Below, piece by piece: positions 43,071 to 53,931 of a DNA stretch of 60,055 nucleotides. Every line of letters begins with the position of its first letter. Position 1 is the first letter of the stretch. A program made the position numbers and the translations under genes. The DNA lies in NCBI GenBank assembly GCA_002691145.1, contig NZHE01000013.1, forward strand, positions 31,106-91,160, written 5' to 3'. The notes below the pieces were generated by a model. That model had not been told where the DNA came from. It did not search any database and saw nothing but the letters and a program-made list of their open reading frames with translations. The DNA is from Rickettsiales bacterium. GTDB taxonomy: Bacteria; Pseudomonadota; Alphaproteobacteria; Methylaequorales; Methylaequoraceae.

Positions 43071-43592
43071 TTATGAAGTTTCATATCGAAAAGTAAGCTT
43101 CATTTGACCAGCGACCTTTACTATTTCTGAGAGACACTTTGGTGCGTTGTCTTCTCTCACAGCTATAGCAAATCTTGAAATATATTGAGTATTGTCAGGA
43201 AAAGTTATCTTTTCAGTATTCATTCTGACTATGACCGCAGAGTTTTCATCTAAGGTATTTATTATTTTATGTAAAAGACCCTTTTGGTCTTCACCGGATA
43301 AAATAATTCTATGAGTAATTTTGGTAGTAGGTCCAGATTCATCGTCTAAATGAAATGCATTTACATTAAATTCACCATCTTTACATGGTTCAATATTTTG
43401 CAGTTCATGCTTTATTTCTTCAATTTCCATGTTATTAGGTTTACTGTACACCATTGTCAATTCGCATGCTCTACCCAACGTAGCGAATGTTACTCCAGAA
43501 AATTCTCCTCCTAGATCAGTTAATTTTGAGGTGATTGAAGTAATTAGTTTTGGTTTGTTTTTACCTAAATATGATATAATTGCATGTTTCAT
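43071..43592 (-). CDS. ACT-domain protein, GcvR-like
   Basis: This 173-residue protein is composed of two ACT-like domains, one beginning MKHAIISYLGKNKPKLITSITSKL and one around THRIILSGEDQKGLLHKIINTL. It resembles the glycine cleavage repressor family (GcvR), which senses amino acids without a DNA-binding domain. No gcv genes are in the window, so the ligand and target are unknown. It lies downstream of sucD on the same strand, 13 bases after its stop, and is tail-to-tail with xerC with two bases between stops. Confidence 0.78.
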   Translation of the reverse strand: MKHAIISYLGKNKPKLITSITSKLTDLGGEFSGVTFATLGRACELTMVYSKPNNMEIEEIKHELQNIEPCKDGEFNVNAFHLDDESGPTTKITHRIILSGEDQKGLLHKIINTLDENSAVIVRMNTEKITFPDNTQYISRFAIAVREDNAPKCLSEIVKVAGQMKLTFRYETS

Positions 43593-43605
43593 TAATTTAG
43601 TCTCA

Positions 43606-44481
43606 TTAAATTTTCATTGCTTTTCGCATAGCATCACCAATCGTTGTGATTGTATCTGCAACAGTAACGCCAGCAGATTTTAGAGCATCTTTTTTTGCCT
43701 CTGCTGTTTCAGAACCGCTGCTTATAATAGCACCAGCATGACCAAGTTTTTTTCCTTTTGGTGCAGCTGCACCTGCTACAAATCCTGCAACTGGTTTTGA
43801 TATATTTTTGCTCCAGGATTTAATAAAATCAGCGCCCTCAACCTCGGCGGTTCCCCCAATCTCTCCTATTAATACGATTCCGTCAGTATCTGGATCATCA
43901 AGAAAAAGTTCTAAAGCATCAACAAAATTGGTACCATTAACTGGATCCCCTCCTATTCCAATAATAGTAGATTGTCCAAGTTCTGCTGTCTGAACCGCAG
44001 ATTCATAAGATAAAGTTCCAGATCTTGAAACTACTCCTATTCTTCCAGACTTACAAATATGCCCAGGAATTATTCCAATTTTACCAACACCTGGGGTTAA
44101 AACCCCGGGACAGTTAGGACCAACTAACCTTGTCTTAGAACCTTTCATTTCTCTTTTTACCCTCTGCATATCGCTAGTTGGTATGCCATCAGTAATACAA
44201 ACAATTAGGTCTAACTCAGCTTCTACTCCCTCAAGAATAGCATCTGCAGCAAATGGAGGAGGTACAAATACACCACTAGCATTGCACCCTGTCGCTTTTT
44301 TTGCTTCAACTACAGTGTTGTAAACTGGCAATCCAAGGTGTTTTTGTCCACCTTTATCAGGAGTAACACCTCCGACTAAATTTGTGTTATATTCGATGGC
44401 CCTCTCCGAATGAAAAGTTCCTTGCGCCCCCGTGAAGCCCTGACAAATTATTTTAGTATCTCTTGTGATTAATACAGCCAT
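43606..44481 (-). CDS. sucD: succinyl-CoA ligase, alpha subunit
   Basis: This 291-residue SucD has the CoA-binding N-terminal domain ([15 protein letters not shown]), the [16 protein letters not shown] segment, and the phosphohistidine loop in [14 protein letters not shown]. With SucC it interconverts succinyl-CoA and succinate with ATP or GTP production. It is one base from sucC, so the two are surely cotranscribed. The usual downstream sucAB genes are not adjacent. Confidence 0.97.
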   Translation of the reverse strand: MAVLITRDTKIICQGFTGAQGTFHSERAIEYNTNLVGGVTPDKGGQKHLGLPVYNTVVEAKKATGCNASGVFVPPPFAADAILEGVEAELDLIVCITDGIPTSDMQRVKREMKGSKTRLVGPNCPGVLTPGVGKIGIIPGHICKSGRIGVVSRSGTLSYESAVQTAELGQSTIIGIGGDPVNGTNFVDALELFLDDPDTDGIVLIGEIGGTAEVEGADFIKSWSKNISKPVAGFVAGAAAPKGKKLGHAGAIISSGSETAEAKKDALKSAGVTVADTITTIGDAMRKAMKI

Positions 44482-44482
44482 T

Positions 44483-45646
44483 TTATTTGTTAACTAGTTC
44501 TACTATTTCTTTTGCTGCCTGATCCATTGTAGGGACAGGAGTAATTGGAAAACCCGAACTTTTTAATATATCCATACCCATTTCAACATTAGTACCTTCT
44601 AATCTTACTACTAACGGCTTGTCTAACCCAACATCTTTAGCTGCATTAACTAGTCCTTGTGCAATGTCATTACATCTCATCATACCACCAAAAATATTTA
44701 TTAATATTCCCATAACGTCAGAATCTCTATATATCAATTTGAAAGCTGCAGCCACTCTTTCAGGTGTTGCGGCACCTGCAACATCCATAAAGTTAGCTGC
44801 TTTACCACCATAGTGTTGTATAATATCCATTGTAGCCATAGACAATCCTGCCCCATTTACCATCAAACCAATATTTCCATCCAATTTAACGTAGTTTAAA
44901 TCATGTCTAGCAGCTTCTAGCTCTAGAGGATCATATTCATTATCATCTTTCATTCCAGCAATTTCTCTTTGTCTATATAAGGCGTTATCATCAAAACTAG
45001 CTTTGCAATCTAATGCAACAACATCGTCATTATTTGTAACCGCCAGAGGATTGATTTCTAATAATGAAGCGTCTAATTTAGTAAAAGCATTGTATAATGA
45101 AACAAAATTTTTTTGCGCTTTTTTGGCAGCAACACCACTCAAGCCAAGTTGGTATGCAATTGTTCTGGCATGATGTGTAAGAAGTGGACTTCCTGGACCT
45201 AATTTTACTTTAAAGATTTCTTCAGGATTTTTTTCTGCTACGTCCTCAATATTTACTCCCCCTTTTTTTGATGTGATAATAGTATTTCCTCCCGTTTCTC
45301 TGTCAACAGTGACACAAAAATAGAATTCCTTTTTTATATCAAATGCTTTTTCTAAATAAACTCTTCTGACTACTTTACCTTCAGGTCCTGTTTGAGATGT
45401 AACAAGTTTCATTCCTAAAATTTTTTCTACATTTTCAATAATTTCATCATGTCCTTTGCAAACCTTAATTCCTCCCCCCTTGCCTCTTCCTCCCGCATGT
45501 ACTTGAGCTTTTACTACTACCTGGTCTTCATTCAACCAAGATATAACAGTTATTGCTTCATGGGGTTGAAATATAACTTCACCAGCAGGGATATTAACTC
45601 CAAATTTAGAAATTAACTGTTTTGCTTGGTATTCGTGAATGTCCAT
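44483..45646 (-). CDS. sucC: succinyl-CoA ligase, beta subunit
   Basis: This 387-residue ATP-grasp subunit begins with [20 protein letters not shown] and shows [53 protein letters not shown] and [15 protein letters not shown]. It is complete and of standard length. It sits between mdh (49 bases upstream) and sucD. Confidence 0.97.
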   Translation of the reverse strand: MDIHEYQAKQLISKFGVNIPAGEVIFQPHEAITVISWLNEDQVVVKAQVHAGGRGKGGGIKVCKGHDEIIENVEKILGMKLVTSQTGPEGKVVRRVYLEKAFDIKKEFYFCVTVDRETGGNTIITSKKGGVNIEDVAEKNPEEIFKVKLGPGSPLLTHHARTIAYQLGLSGVAAKKAQKNFVSLYNAFTKLDASLLEINPLAVTNNDDVVALDCKASFDDNALYRQREIAGMKDDNEYDPLELEAARHDLNYVKLDGNIGLMVNGAGLSMATMDIIQHYGGKAANFMDVAGAATPERVAAAFKLIYRDSDVMGILINIFGGMMRCNDIAQGLVNAAKDVGLDKPLVVRLEGTNVEMGMDILKSSGFPITPVPTMDQAAKEIVELVNK

Positions 45647-45695
45647 AAAGATAATTATTTAAATTTAGTAGATCAAAATATCGAATAATGTTTGT

Positions 45696-46643
45696 TTAAA
45701 CAAGAAGTTTTTTACATTTTTGTGTAAGTTCACGTACTGCACTAACACTTTTATCAAAATTATTCTTTTCTGATTCAATGAAATCAATTTCATATATTTT
45801 TTCAACGCCACTTTCACCAATAACTATGGGCACACCAACAAACAGTTCTTTATATCCGTATTCACCCTCTAATAGTGTAGAACAAGGTAGTAATTTTTTT
45901 TGATTAAATAAGAATGATTCAGCCATCTCTAGAGCTGAAACTGCAGGAGCATAATACGCTGAACTATTTTTTAGTAAACCCACAATTTCTCCGCCACCAT
46001 TTCGTGTCCTTTCAACAATACTATCTAATTTTTTTTGTGAGATAATTCCTTTTTTCACAAAATTATCGATTGGTACACCGTTTACACAGGTAAATCTCAA
46101 CAAAGGCACCATCGTATCTCCGTGTCCTCCAAGAACAATAGTACTGATATCTTCCGATGAAACATTGAGTTCATCAGATAAAAAGTACTTAAACCTTGAT
46201 GTGTCCAAAATACCTGCCATTCCTACAATTTTTTTTTTGTCCAAACCACTCGTTTTATAAAGCGTCCAAACCATTGCATCTAGCGGATTTGTTACACAAA
46301 TTACGAATGCGTTTGGACTATTTTTTTTAATAGATAAACCAATATTTTCCATAATATTAAAATTAGTTTCAATCAAATCATCTCTGCTCATACCTGGTCT
46401 TCTTGCTATACCAGCTGTAACAATAATCACATCGCTGTTTTGAATTTCTTCTAGATCTTCTGAACCTCTAATGCTTATAGCAGTTTTAGTCACTGCTTTA
46501 CTTTGATTTAGATCAAGAGCCTTACCTTTTGCCAAGCCCTGTTGAATATCAATTAGAACAACATTAGCTAGATTTTTTGACATAATCATTGAGGCAATTG
46601 TACCTCCTATATTCCCTGCACCAATAAGACTTATTTTTTTCAA
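45696..46643 (-). CDS. mdh: malate dehydrogenase
   Basis: This roughly 315-residue LDH-like MDH has the Rossmann motif ISLIGAGNIGGT, TAGIARRPGMSRDDL, VTNPLDAMVW and the catalytic histidine in LGGHGDTMVPLL. It oxidises malate to oxaloacetate. An ATG at 46682 would add 13 residues not seen in the family. I prefer the TTG at 46643, which gives the standard N-terminus and has AGGA six bases upstream. A ten-T run at 46229-46238 (lysine codons) is in frame. Confidence 0.94.
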   Translation of the reverse strand: MKKISLIGAGNIGGTIASMIMSKNLANVVLIDIQQGLAKGKALDLNQSKAVTKTAISIRGSEDLEEIQNSDVIIVTAGIARRPGMSRDDLIETNFNIMENIGLSIKKNSPNAFVICVTNPLDAMVWTLYKTSGLDKKKIVGMAGILDTSRFKYFLSDELNVSSEDISTIVLGGHGDTMVPLLRFTCVNGVPIDNFVKKGIISQKKLDSIVERTRNGGGEIVGLLKNSSAYYAPAVSALEMAESFLFNQKKLLPCSTLLEGEYGYKELFVGVPIVIGESGVEKIYEIDFIESEKNNFDKSVSAVRELTQKCKKLLV

Positions 46644-46697
46644 ATTTTTTCCTAATCTTAAACTTATAATATACTCACTCAAAAAAAACTCAATTAT

Positions 46698-47544
46698 TTA
46701 AAAAATATCGAGTCCTATATCAACTGGTTCAGGATTTTGCGTTATAAAGCCTGACGAAATGTAATTTATATCTAAGTTTTTGTATTTACTTATATTACGT
46801 TTATTTACACCGCCACTTATTTCAAAAATTATATTTTTCTTTTTTCTAAGTCTGATAACTTCAATCAGTTCTTTTTTTTTCATATTATCAAGTAAAATAT
46901 ATTTGCACCCAGAATTTATTGCTTTTTCAACTTGATTTTTATTTTCACATTCAATTATAAAATTACTTATTTTTTTTTCGTTAATTACTTTTAAAACATT
47001 ATCAATACCACCAGCTATCTTTATGTGATTATCTTTAATAAAAATTTGATCATGTAAACCAAATCTATGGTTTTTTGCACCTCCGATTAATGTTGCATAT
47101 TTTTGAATAAATCTTAATCCTGTGATAGTCTTTCTTGTATCTAATATTTGGATTTTTGAATTTTGTAAATTTTCGATGAGTTCATATGTTGAAGTAGAAA
47201 TACTACTTAGATGTTGAATGAAGTTAAGTACGGTTCTTTCTAGTAACAAAATAAGTTTTGGATCTCCAATTATATCTAATATTACATCATTCTTCTGTAT
47301 TAAATGACCGTCTCGAAAATAATTTTTAATCTCTAATTTGTTCTTATAAATTTTTAAAAATTCATTTATAAAACTTATTCCGCACAAAATTATTTTTTGT
47401 CTTGCTACAATTGATGCTTTGATCTTTTTTTTGTTTATTAAAAAATTTGAAGTTATATCATTTAAAGGTGAGTTTCCTGTATCGATTTTTAATTCTTTTT
47501 TCAAAAGATTTACAGCGAAATTAGTTAGTTGTTTTTTTTTTCAT
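46698..47544 (-). CDS. nadC: nicotinate-nucleotide pyrophosphorylase, frameshifted at the start
   Basis: NadC makes nicotinate mononucleotide from quinolinate and PRPP. Seen are VLNFIQHLSSISTSTYEL, the LDTRKTITGLRFIQKYA motif, GGAKNHRFGLHDQIFIKDNHI, and the barrel end ISGGVNKRNI. The uninterrupted frame starts with a TTG at 47504 (268 residues). Upstream, an ATG at 47544 runs into a ten-A tract at 47532-47541. With nine A it gives KKKQLTNFAVNLLKKELKI in frame and about 281 residues, the family length. I take 47544 as the start, with a one-base frameshift. It follows nadA closely. Confidence 0.88.
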
Positions 47545-47553
47545 TTAAATGAA

Positions 47554-48507
47554 CTAACTTAATTCAAGCATTCTATTTAGTGGTTTCTTTGATTTAAAAA
47601 TCAATTCCTCAGATAATTCAATTTCAGGACTCATTTTTAATAAACATGTTTTGAGTTTCTCTATCGTATTTAATTCCATATATGGACATATTGAACAAGA
47701 GCATTCTTCGTTGTTTGTTGGAGCAGGAATAAATATTTTAGATGGTTTCAACTTTTTCATCTGATGAATTATATGTGGCTCAGTTGCTATTATAAATTTA
47801 TTTGAGCTACTTTCATTTACATACGATAAAAGTGCTGATGTAGAACCTATGAAATCTGCGTGATTAAGAATGGATTCTGGACATTCTGGATGTGCAATTA
47901 TTTCAGCATCGTCATTTCTAATTTTTAATTTAAGAATTTCTTTTTCAGAAAAGATTTCATGCACTACACAAGAACCATTCCACAAGAGCATATTTCTTTT
48001 TGTTATCTTATTTAGATATAGTCCTAGATTTTTATCTGGAGCAAATATTATTTTTTCATTTTTCGGAAGACTATCTATGATTTTTTTTGCATTAGAGGAG
48101 GTAACTATTATATCTGTCATGGCTTTGATTTCAGCAGAACAATTGATGTATGAAATAACTTTATATTCTGGATGTTTATCTTTAAAAATTTTAAAATTTT
48201 GTGGTTTACAAGATTTTTCTAATGAACATCCAGCATTCATATCAGGTAAAATTACTTTTTTATTAGGACTTAAGATCTTTGCAACTTCAGCCATAAATTT
48301 TACACCACAAAAAACAATTACTTCTGCCTCAGTATTTGCTGCTTTTTTTGATAAATCTAGTGAATCACCAACAAAATCTGCAATATCTTGGATGTCCTCA
48401 TCTTGATAATAGTGCGCGAGTATAACAGCTTTTCTCTTTTGCTTTAAAAAATTAATCTCATCTTCAATAAAAGAATTTTTTTTAATATTATCATCCATTT
48501 TAATCAT
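47554..48507 (-). CDS. nadA: quinolinate synthase
   Basis: This 317-residue NadA condenses iminoaspartate and dihydroxyacetone phosphate to quinolinate with a 4Fe-4S cluster. Cysteines are in FCGVKFMAEVAKIL, NAGCSLEKSC, AHPECPESILNHADFIGST and ECSCSICPYMELNT. AHYYQDEDIQDIADFVGDS is the usual N-terminal signature. The iminoaspartate donor NadB (aspartate oxidase) is not next to it, although nadB often is. It is preceded by zapE with an eight-base overlap and followed by nadC. Confidence 0.95.
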   Translation of the reverse strand: MIKMDDNIKKNSFIEDEINFLKQKRKAVILAHYYQDEDIQDIADFVGDSLDLSKKAANTEAEVIVFCGVKFMAEVAKILSPNKKVILPDMNAGCSLEKSCKPQNFKIFKDKHPEYKVISYINCSAEIKAMTDIIVTSSNAKKIIDSLPKNEKIIFAPDKNLGLYLNKITKRNMLLWNGSCVVHEIFSEKEILKLKIRNDDAEIIAHPECPESILNHADFIGSTSALLSYVNESSSNKFIIATEPHIIHQMKKLKPSKIFIPAPTNNEECSCSICPYMELNTIEKLKTCLLKMSPEIELSEELIFKSKKPLNRMLELS

Positions 48508-49603
48508 CCAAGTGTAAAAATTTATGCTGTTTAGGAGAATTATCTATAATATACTTCTTTGATAAAATTTCATTTAATCTTGAGTACGTTCTTTTAAAAT
48601 CTAAATTATTATGGGATTTCAGATAAATTTTGTCAAACTTTACTAACGTTGAAATAGATAGAATTTTTTTTCTCTCATAAACTGCGTCTATTAGGTAAAT
48701 GAATCTTTTAATTTTATCATTAATTTCTTTTTTTAACATGGGAACATTTTTTATGAAAAGAAAATTTATTGAATCCAATAAAAAAAGGTAGTCTTTAAAA
48801 TTTAAATTTGTTCCACAAATCAAATTAAAATCGCACTCTAACAAGTCTCCATAGAATTTTTTTAAAGAAAATGTGTGACCGGGTCTTTCTATCTTTTTTT
48901 CAATTCCTGATTTATTATTTATAATCTTTTTTTTTAGTATATTCATTTCATTATTATTTGTTTCTTTAGTATTTTCAAAAAGAAAATCTGATAATGAGGA
49001 ATTTTTAATTCTGTAGTCTGATCTTGTATTTAATTTAATAATTTCAAATTTATTTTTAATAATTTCGATAAATTCTATTATTTGTTTTTTATGATGATTA
49101 TTAAAATATAAATTTTCAGGTGAAAAGTTACTTGTAAAGAGAATCATTATTTTAATTTTTTTCGCAATATTGATAAATTTTTTTAAAAGTATAACGTCAG
49201 CAATATTATTAATTTCTAATTCATCGACAAAAATAAGTTTTTGATTTGAAAAAAAAATTTTATTTTTTTTAAGTTCATCTAAAAGTTTGGATTCATTTGA
49301 AAAATCAATTTTTTGTAATTTAAACATAAGCTCATTAAAGTGAAAAAGACTTGAATCTTTATTTGCTTGAATTCTGTTAAAAGCTTTCATTATTACCGAT
49401 TTGCCTCTACCTGCAGGCCCATACAAGTAGATACCACTTTTTTTTTCGTAAAAAAAATTCTTTAACATCAAATTAGGGGAGTTTTTATTAATTAAAATAA
49501 TGATTTTTTTTATAATATTTAGTTGTGCAATGTTAGGTTTGAAATGACTTTCTTTAAGGAGTATATTTTTGACAATTTGTATATGCGTTTTCACAAATAT
49601 CAA
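48500..49603 (-). CDS. zapE: ZapE/AFG1-like ATPase
   Basis: This 367-residue P-loop ATPase has Walker A in [19 protein letters not shown], Walker B in [11 protein letters not shown], a sensor in [13 protein letters not shown], and the family C-terminal [13 protein letters not shown]. ZapE (AFG1 in mitochondria) binds FtsZ and is linked to respiratory complex quality control. The gene next to sdhCDAB and mdh is the usual alphaproteobacterial position. The product is lysine/isoleucine/asparagine-rich and divergent, but the motifs are complete. Confidence 0.9.
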   Translation of the reverse strand: MIFVKTHIQIVKNILLKESHFKPNIAQLNIIKKIIILINKNSPNLMLKNFFYEKKSGIYLYGPAGRGKSVIMKAFNRIQANKDSSLFHFNELMFKLQKIDFSNESKLLDELKKNKIFFSNQKLIFVDELEINNIADVILLKKFINIAKKIKIMILFTSNFSPENLYFNNHHKKQIIEFIEIIKNKFEIIKLNTRSDYRIKNSSLSDFLFENTKETNNNEMNILKKKIINNKSGIEKKIERPGHTFSLKKFYGDLLECDFNLICGTNLNFKDYLFLLDSINFLFIKNVPMLKKEINDKIKRFIYLIDAVYERKKILSISTLVKFDKIYLKSHNNLDFKRTYSRLNEILSKKYIIDNSPKQHKFLHLDD

Positions 49604-50370
49604 GACGAAATTTGCATTCTCTTAATAGACGCAATGGCTTTTGCAGGATTTAGACCTTTAGGACAAGTTTTTGTACAATTCATTATGGTGTGACATCTAT
49701 AAAGTTTAAAGGCATCGTCTAACATTTTCACTCTTTCCTTTGTATCTTTGTCCCTGCTGTCAACAATAAAACGATACGCCTGCAATAAGATAGCAGGACC
49801 AAGAAATTTGTTCCCATTCCACCAGTAGCTTGGACAAGAAGTTGAGCAACACGCACACAAAACGCATTCATACAAACCGTCTAATTTTTTGCGTTCTTCT
49901 GGGCTTTGAAGAATCTCTGTGTTCTTAGGCTTTTTTTTGGGTCTAAGCCAGGGTTTTATAGACTTATATTGTTCAAAAAATTGACTTAAATCTGGAACTA
50001 AATCCTTTATAACTTTCATATGTGGTAACGGATATACTTTTACTTTTTTTTGATTTTTTTCAAGAGGTTTCAAACAAGCAAGTGAGTTTGTTCCATCCAC
50101 ATTCATTGAGCATGAACCACAGATACCCTCTCTACAAGAGCGTCGGAAAGTAAGACTCGGATCTAACTCGTTTTTAATATAAATCAGGGCATCTAGAAGC
50201 ATGGGGCCTACTTTGCCTAATTCAATGTAAAATTTATCAATTCTTGGCTTATTACCAGAGTCTCTTTCCCATCTGTAAATTTCAATTAATTTTAAATTTT
50301 TTGAACCCCTTTTTTTAAAGACTTTTCCATCTTCTATTTTTGAGTTCTTTGGGAGTAAAAATTCAACCAT
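49600..50370 (-). CDS. sdhB: succinate dehydrogenase iron-sulfur subunit
   Basis: This 256-residue SdhB has the 2Fe-2S cysteines in [15 protein letters not shown] plus the later cysteine in LACLKPL. The 4Fe-4S and 3Fe-4S sets are in [16 protein letters not shown] and [21 protein letters not shown]. It carries electrons from SdhA to the quinone site in complex II. It is the last of sdhCDAB, overlapping zapE by four bases. Confidence 0.97.
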   Translation of the reverse strand: MVEFLLPKNSKIEDGKVFKKRGSKNLKLIEIYRWERDSGNKPRIDKFYIELGKVGPMLLDALIYIKNELDPSLTFRRSCREGICGSCSMNVDGTNSLACLKPLEKNQKKVKVYPLPHMKVIKDLVPDLSQFFEQYKSIKPWLRPKKKPKNTEILQSPEERKKLDGLYECVLCACCSTSCPSYWWNGNKFLGPAILLQAYRFIVDSRDKDTKERVKMLDDAFKLYRCHTIMNCTKTCPKGLNPAKAIASIKRMQISS

Positions 50371-50379
50371 AATAATTTT

Positions 50380-52155
50380 CTAATAAACTCTTGCTTTTGG
50401 CTTAATTGTTGAAACTTCAATATTATTTGTTTCAAGTTTTACGGGCCTAGTATTAAATGTTGTGTTTCCATTATGATTTGTCCATACTAAATTGTGTTTC
50501 AACCATTTTTTGTCATTTCTATCCTGGTAGTCTAACCTTGAGTGAGCTCCTCTACTCTCTGTTCTCTCAATAGCAGTATCCATACTAGCGATTGATTGTA
50601 AGATTAAATTATGAAGTTCAAGTGCTTCAACAATTTCAGTATTCCAAATGAGTGATCTATCAGTAATTTTTACATTGTTAACTTTTGACAAGATATCCAA
50701 CAATTTTTTCTTACCCTCTATCATAAGTTCTCCGGAGCGGTAAACTGGACAATAGTTTTGCATAGTATATTGCATTTCTAATCTAAGTTTAGAAATTGAA
50801 TTTTTTCCTTTTGAATTTTTAATTCTATCAAACCTTGTCAAGATTTTTTTTATGCTATTATTTACATTTGAATAATTTTCTTTTTTTTTATCAATTATTT
50901 CTGCACATCTTTTGGATGCAGAGCGTCCGAAAACGACTAAATCTAAAAGAGAGTTTGAACCTAATCTATTAGCACCGTGAACAGAAACACATGCAGCCTC
51001 CCCGATGGACATTAAACCTTTGATCACTTTATCTTTTCCATTAACGACAGTTAGTACTTCACCATGAATATTTGTTGGTATTCCTCCCATATTATAGTGA
51101 ACTGTTGGTTGAACGGGTATTGGTTCTTTTTTTACATCAACTCCTGCGAAAATTCTCGCTGATTCAGTAATCCCTGGTAACTTTTCCTCTAATGTTTTTT
51201 TGTCCAGATGACTTAGATTAAGATTTATATGATCCTGTTTGGCACCACAACCTCTACCCTCCATAATTTCTGTAGTCATAGACCTAGATACAACATCCCT
51301 GCTTGCTAAATCCTTGGCATTTGGTGCATATCTTTCCATGAATCTCTCACCATCTTTATTTGTCAAATAACCACCTTCACCTCTAGCACCCTCAGTAATT
51401 AAAACGCCTGCGCCATATATTCCCGTAGGATGAAATTGTGTAAATTCCATATCTTGAAGAGGAAGACCTGCTCGCAAGACCATCCCACCACCATCGCCAG
51501 TGCATGTATGCGCGGATGTACAGGAATAATAAGCTCTTCCGTAGCCACCTGTTGCTAAAATAACCATCTTAGAACTAAAAAAATAAAGTTTACCATCGTG
51601 TAAATTCCAAGCTACAACACCACAGCATTCATTTTTATCATTCATTACAAGATCAAGAACAAAATACTCTACAAAAAATTCCGCATTATGTGATAAAGAC
51701 TGTTGATAAAGCGAGTGTAACATAGCATGACCAGTCCTATCAGCGGCAGCGCAAGTTCTTTGTGCAGTCCCTTCTCCAAAGTGTGTGGTCATGCCACCAA
51801 ATGGTCTTTGATAAATTTTTCCGTTTTCAGTTCTAGAGAAAGGAACACCATAGTGTTCAAGCTCTATAACAGCTTCAGGAGCTTCTTTACACATAAATGC
51901 TATTGCATCCTGATCTCCTAGCCAATCAGAACCCTTGACAGTATCATACATGTGCCATTTCCAATCATCTTCACCCATATTTCCAAGAGCCGCACTAATT
52001 CCCCCTTGAGCTGCTACGGTATGACTTCTTGTTGGAAATACTTTTGAAATACATGCTGTTTTTAATTTAGATGACGCACAACCCATAGTTGCTCTTAATC
52101 CGGAACCCCCTGCACCAACAACGACTATATCAAATTCTTTTTTATCTATTAACAT
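50380..52155 (-). CDS. sdhA: succinate dehydrogenase flavoprotein subunit
   Basis: This 591-residue SdhA has the FAD motif [12 protein letters not shown], the covalent FAD histidine in [11 protein letters not shown], and [21 protein letters not shown]. It also has the R[15 protein letters not shown] segment of the C-terminal domain. It oxidises succinate to fumarate at the inner face of the membrane. Length and all motifs are normal. Confidence 0.98.
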   Translation of the reverse strand: MLIDKKEFDIVVVGAGGSGLRATMGCASSKLKTACISKVFPTRSHTVAAQGGISAALGNMGEDDWKWHMYDTVKGSDWLGDQDAIAFMCKEAPEAVIELEHYGVPFSRTENGKIYQRPFGGMTTHFGEGTAQRTCAAADRTGHAMLHSLYQQSLSHNAEFFVEYFVLDLVMNDKNECCGVVAWNLHDGKLYFFSSKMVILATGGYGRAYYSCTSAHTCTGDGGGMVLRAGLPLQDMEFTQFHPTGIYGAGVLITEGARGEGGYLTNKDGERFMERYAPNAKDLASRDVVSRSMTTEIMEGRGCGAKQDHINLNLSHLDKKTLEEKLPGITESARIFAGVDVKKEPIPVQPTVHYNMGGIPTNIHGEVLTVVNGKDKVIKGLMSIGEAACVSVHGANRLGSNSLLDLVVFGRSASKRCAEIIDKKKENYSNVNNSIKKILTRFDRIKNSKGKNSISKLRLEMQYTMQNYCPVYRSGELMIEGKKKLLDILSKVNNVKITDRSLIWNTEIVEALELHNLILQSIASMDTAIERTESRGAHSRLDYQDRNDKKWLKHNLVWTNHNGNTTFNTRPVKLETNNIEVSTIKPKARVY

Positions 52156-52174
52156 ATCATTTATATTGTAAGCA

Positions 52175-52510
52175 TTAAATTAAATACAAACTAATTCCTG
52201 AAAAAACAATACATGATGTTATAACTAAATTTTTAAATATAGAAAGTAATTTTTTTAAAACGTTATCATGAACGTAATCATCTATAATTACTGTCAGACC
52301 AAGACTTGAGTGAAAAAAAATTGATGTAGAAAAAACAAATAATAAAATAGAATTATAGCTTTTCTTTATCCATAAAATTGTTTCCTCATAATTACTGAAG
52401 CCATTATTGAAAAAAGAGATCAAAAACCAAATTGTGAAAATAAGTATTAAAATTGCGCTCAGTCTTTGTAAGCTCCACATAATTTTTTCTGGAATGTTTA
52501 TTTTAATCAT
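52175..52510 (-). CDS. sdhD: succinate dehydrogenase membrane anchor subunit D
   Basis: This 111-residue protein has three predicted membrane helices (about 14-33, 50-75, 88-109). The heme/quinone region appears as [17 protein letters not shown], where the histidine and DDYV are family-typical. It anchors SdhAB in the membrane. It overlaps sdhC by four bases and precedes sdhA by 19. Confidence 0.9.
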   Translation of the reverse strand: MIKINIPEKIMWSLQRLSAILILIFTIWFLISFFNNGFSNYEETILWIKKSYNSILLFVFSTSIFFHSSLGLTVIIDDYVHDNVLKKLLSIFKNLVITSCIVFSGISLYLI

Positions 52511-52890
52511 AAAATAAACTTACTTGTTACAAAAAAGGTTAATAATACAGATAGAATAATAATAAAAACAGCTGAAATAGATGAAAATTTTATTGATAAA
52601 CCAATTCCTAGATCCCAAAATAAATGTCTAATTCCATTCATCATGTGATAAATGAATCCATATGTTATTAAAATAAAAATTATTTTTAATATGTAATGAG
52701 AGCAGATTTTTAAAAAAAAAGTATAACTTAAAGGACCAAATAATAGAGATATTAACCAAAATATATAAAGAGGTAAAGCAAGGCTTAGACAAAAACCAGT
52801 TATTCTGTGTTTAATAGACAAAACTGAGGTTAATTGAGGTCTATAAACTTGAAGATGAGGTGATAATGGTAGTTGTTCCTTGTTATTCAT
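52507..52890 (-). CDS. sdhC: succinate dehydrogenase cytochrome b556 subunit
   Basis: This 127-residue protein has three membrane helices. The signature SPHLQVYRPQLTSVLSIKHRITG lies at the N-terminus, with the SIxHRITG serine/arginine quinone-site residues. YHMMNGIRHLFWDLG provides the heme ligand histidine. It is the first gene of sdhCDAB and starts one base after the mesaconyl-CoA hydratase gene, so the two are probably on one transcript. Confidence 0.94.
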   Translation of the reverse strand: MNNKEQLPLSPHLQVYRPQLTSVLSIKHRITGFCLSLALPLYIFWLISLLFGPLSYTFFLKICSHYILKIIFILITYGFIYHMMNGIRHLFWDLGIGLSIKFSSISAVFIIILSVLLTFFVTSKFIL

Positions 52891-52891
52891 T

Positions 52892-53929
52892 TTAAACTTT
52901 TTTTGGAATTAAAATTGAATAATTGAGGTCTAATACAATATTATCGGGCAAGTTTTTTCCTTCAGGAAAAGACATTTTATTGTCATTTTTTGATGCAAAA
53001 GTTTTTATTTTTAGGGCACCAATAGAATTATTTATTGTCGTTTTGCTAAGTACTCTAGACCAAGCATAGATAGTATCACCACTAAAGGTAGGCGCCGAAT
53101 GACGTCCTGAATGAATTGCAGCGATCCTAAAGCCATTTGCGAATCCATTACAACTTATCGCTCTAGCTAAAGAAATTATATACCCACCATAAATAATTCT
53201 TTTACCGAACCTACCATCTTTCTCAACATGATGATTAAAATGTACTCTTGCATTATTTTGATAAAGCCTTGTTGCTATTTGATGTTCGGCTTCTTCGATT
53301 GTCTGACCATCCAAGTGATGTATCTCTTCGCCTACATTATAGTCTTCGAAGAATGCATTACTGCCTGTGATGATAGGATCCCATTTTTTATTATCAAACT
53401 TTTCTGGAACTATAAATTCTTTTTCGTCCACAAATTCAGGTAAATCAGGAATTGTTGGTTTTTCAAGGTGCGTTTTGTTACTTTTTTTTCTCATCATTAG
53501 CCATCTGAAGTATGATAAGACATTTTCTCCTTTTTGATTTTCTCCAACTGATTCGACATACACTGTTCCTGTTTTACCATTTGAATTTTCTTTCAGACCT
53601 ATTATTTTGGATTTAGATTTAATTGTATCACCAACATATGCAGGTTTTAAAAATTTAACACCTGCGTATCCTAGATTTGCAATAGCATTGAGAGACAAGT
53701 CTGGGACAGTTCTTCCAAAAACAATATGGAAAAGTAATATATCATCAATTGGTGTTGACTCGTAACCTAGACTTTTTGAAAATTTGCTAGAATAATTTAA
53801 CGCAAATCTACTTCCGGTTGTTGCAAGATATATAGCAACATCACCATCAGTTATAGTTCTAGGAATACTATGCGTAATGACTTCATCTAATTTGTAATCT
53901 TCAAAATATCTGCTTATAAAATTTTTCAT
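52892..53929 (-). CDS. mch: mesaconyl-C1-CoA hydratase (beta-methylmalyl-CoA dehydratase)
   Basis: This 345-residue protein with two MaoC-like hotdog domains has the size of the ethylmalonyl-CoA pathway hydratase. Conserved stretches include HSIPRTITDGDVAIYLATTGSRFAL, FHIVFGRTVPDISLNAIANLGYAG (DLS in this copy), DGQTIEEAEHQIATRLYQNNARVHFNHH and FSGDTIYAWSRVL. It hydrates mesaconyl-CoA to beta-methylmalyl-CoA, the step after Mcd. Here it is separated from ecm/ccr/mcd by more than 40 kb and sits between asd and sdhC. A generic MaoC-family dehydratase is the alternative, but the two-domain length and motifs favour Mch. Confidence 0.9.
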   Translation of the reverse strand: MKNFISRYFEDYKLDEVITHSIPRTITDGDVAIYLATTGSRFALNYSSKFSKSLGYESTPIDDILLFHIVFGRTVPDLSLNAIANLGYAGVKFLKPAYVGDTIKSKSKIIGLKENSNGKTGTVYVESVGENQKGENVLSYFRWLMMRKKSNKTHLEKPTIPDLPEFVDEKEFIVPEKFDNKKWDPIITGSNAFFEDYNVGEEIHHLDGQTIEEAEHQIATRLYQNNARVHFNHHVEKDGRFGKRIIYGGYIISLARAISCNGFANGFRIAAIHSGRHSAPTFSGDTIYAWSRVLSKTTINNSIGALKIKTFASKNDNKMSFPEGKNLPDNIVLDLNYSILIPKKV

Positions 53930-53931
53930 TT

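Noticed and set aside
45692-45703. Palindrome TTGTTTAAACAA at the end of mdh as a terminator
   Set aside because: The 12-bp palindrome is AT-rich with no loop, includes the mdh stop codon, and has no T run placed for a terminator.
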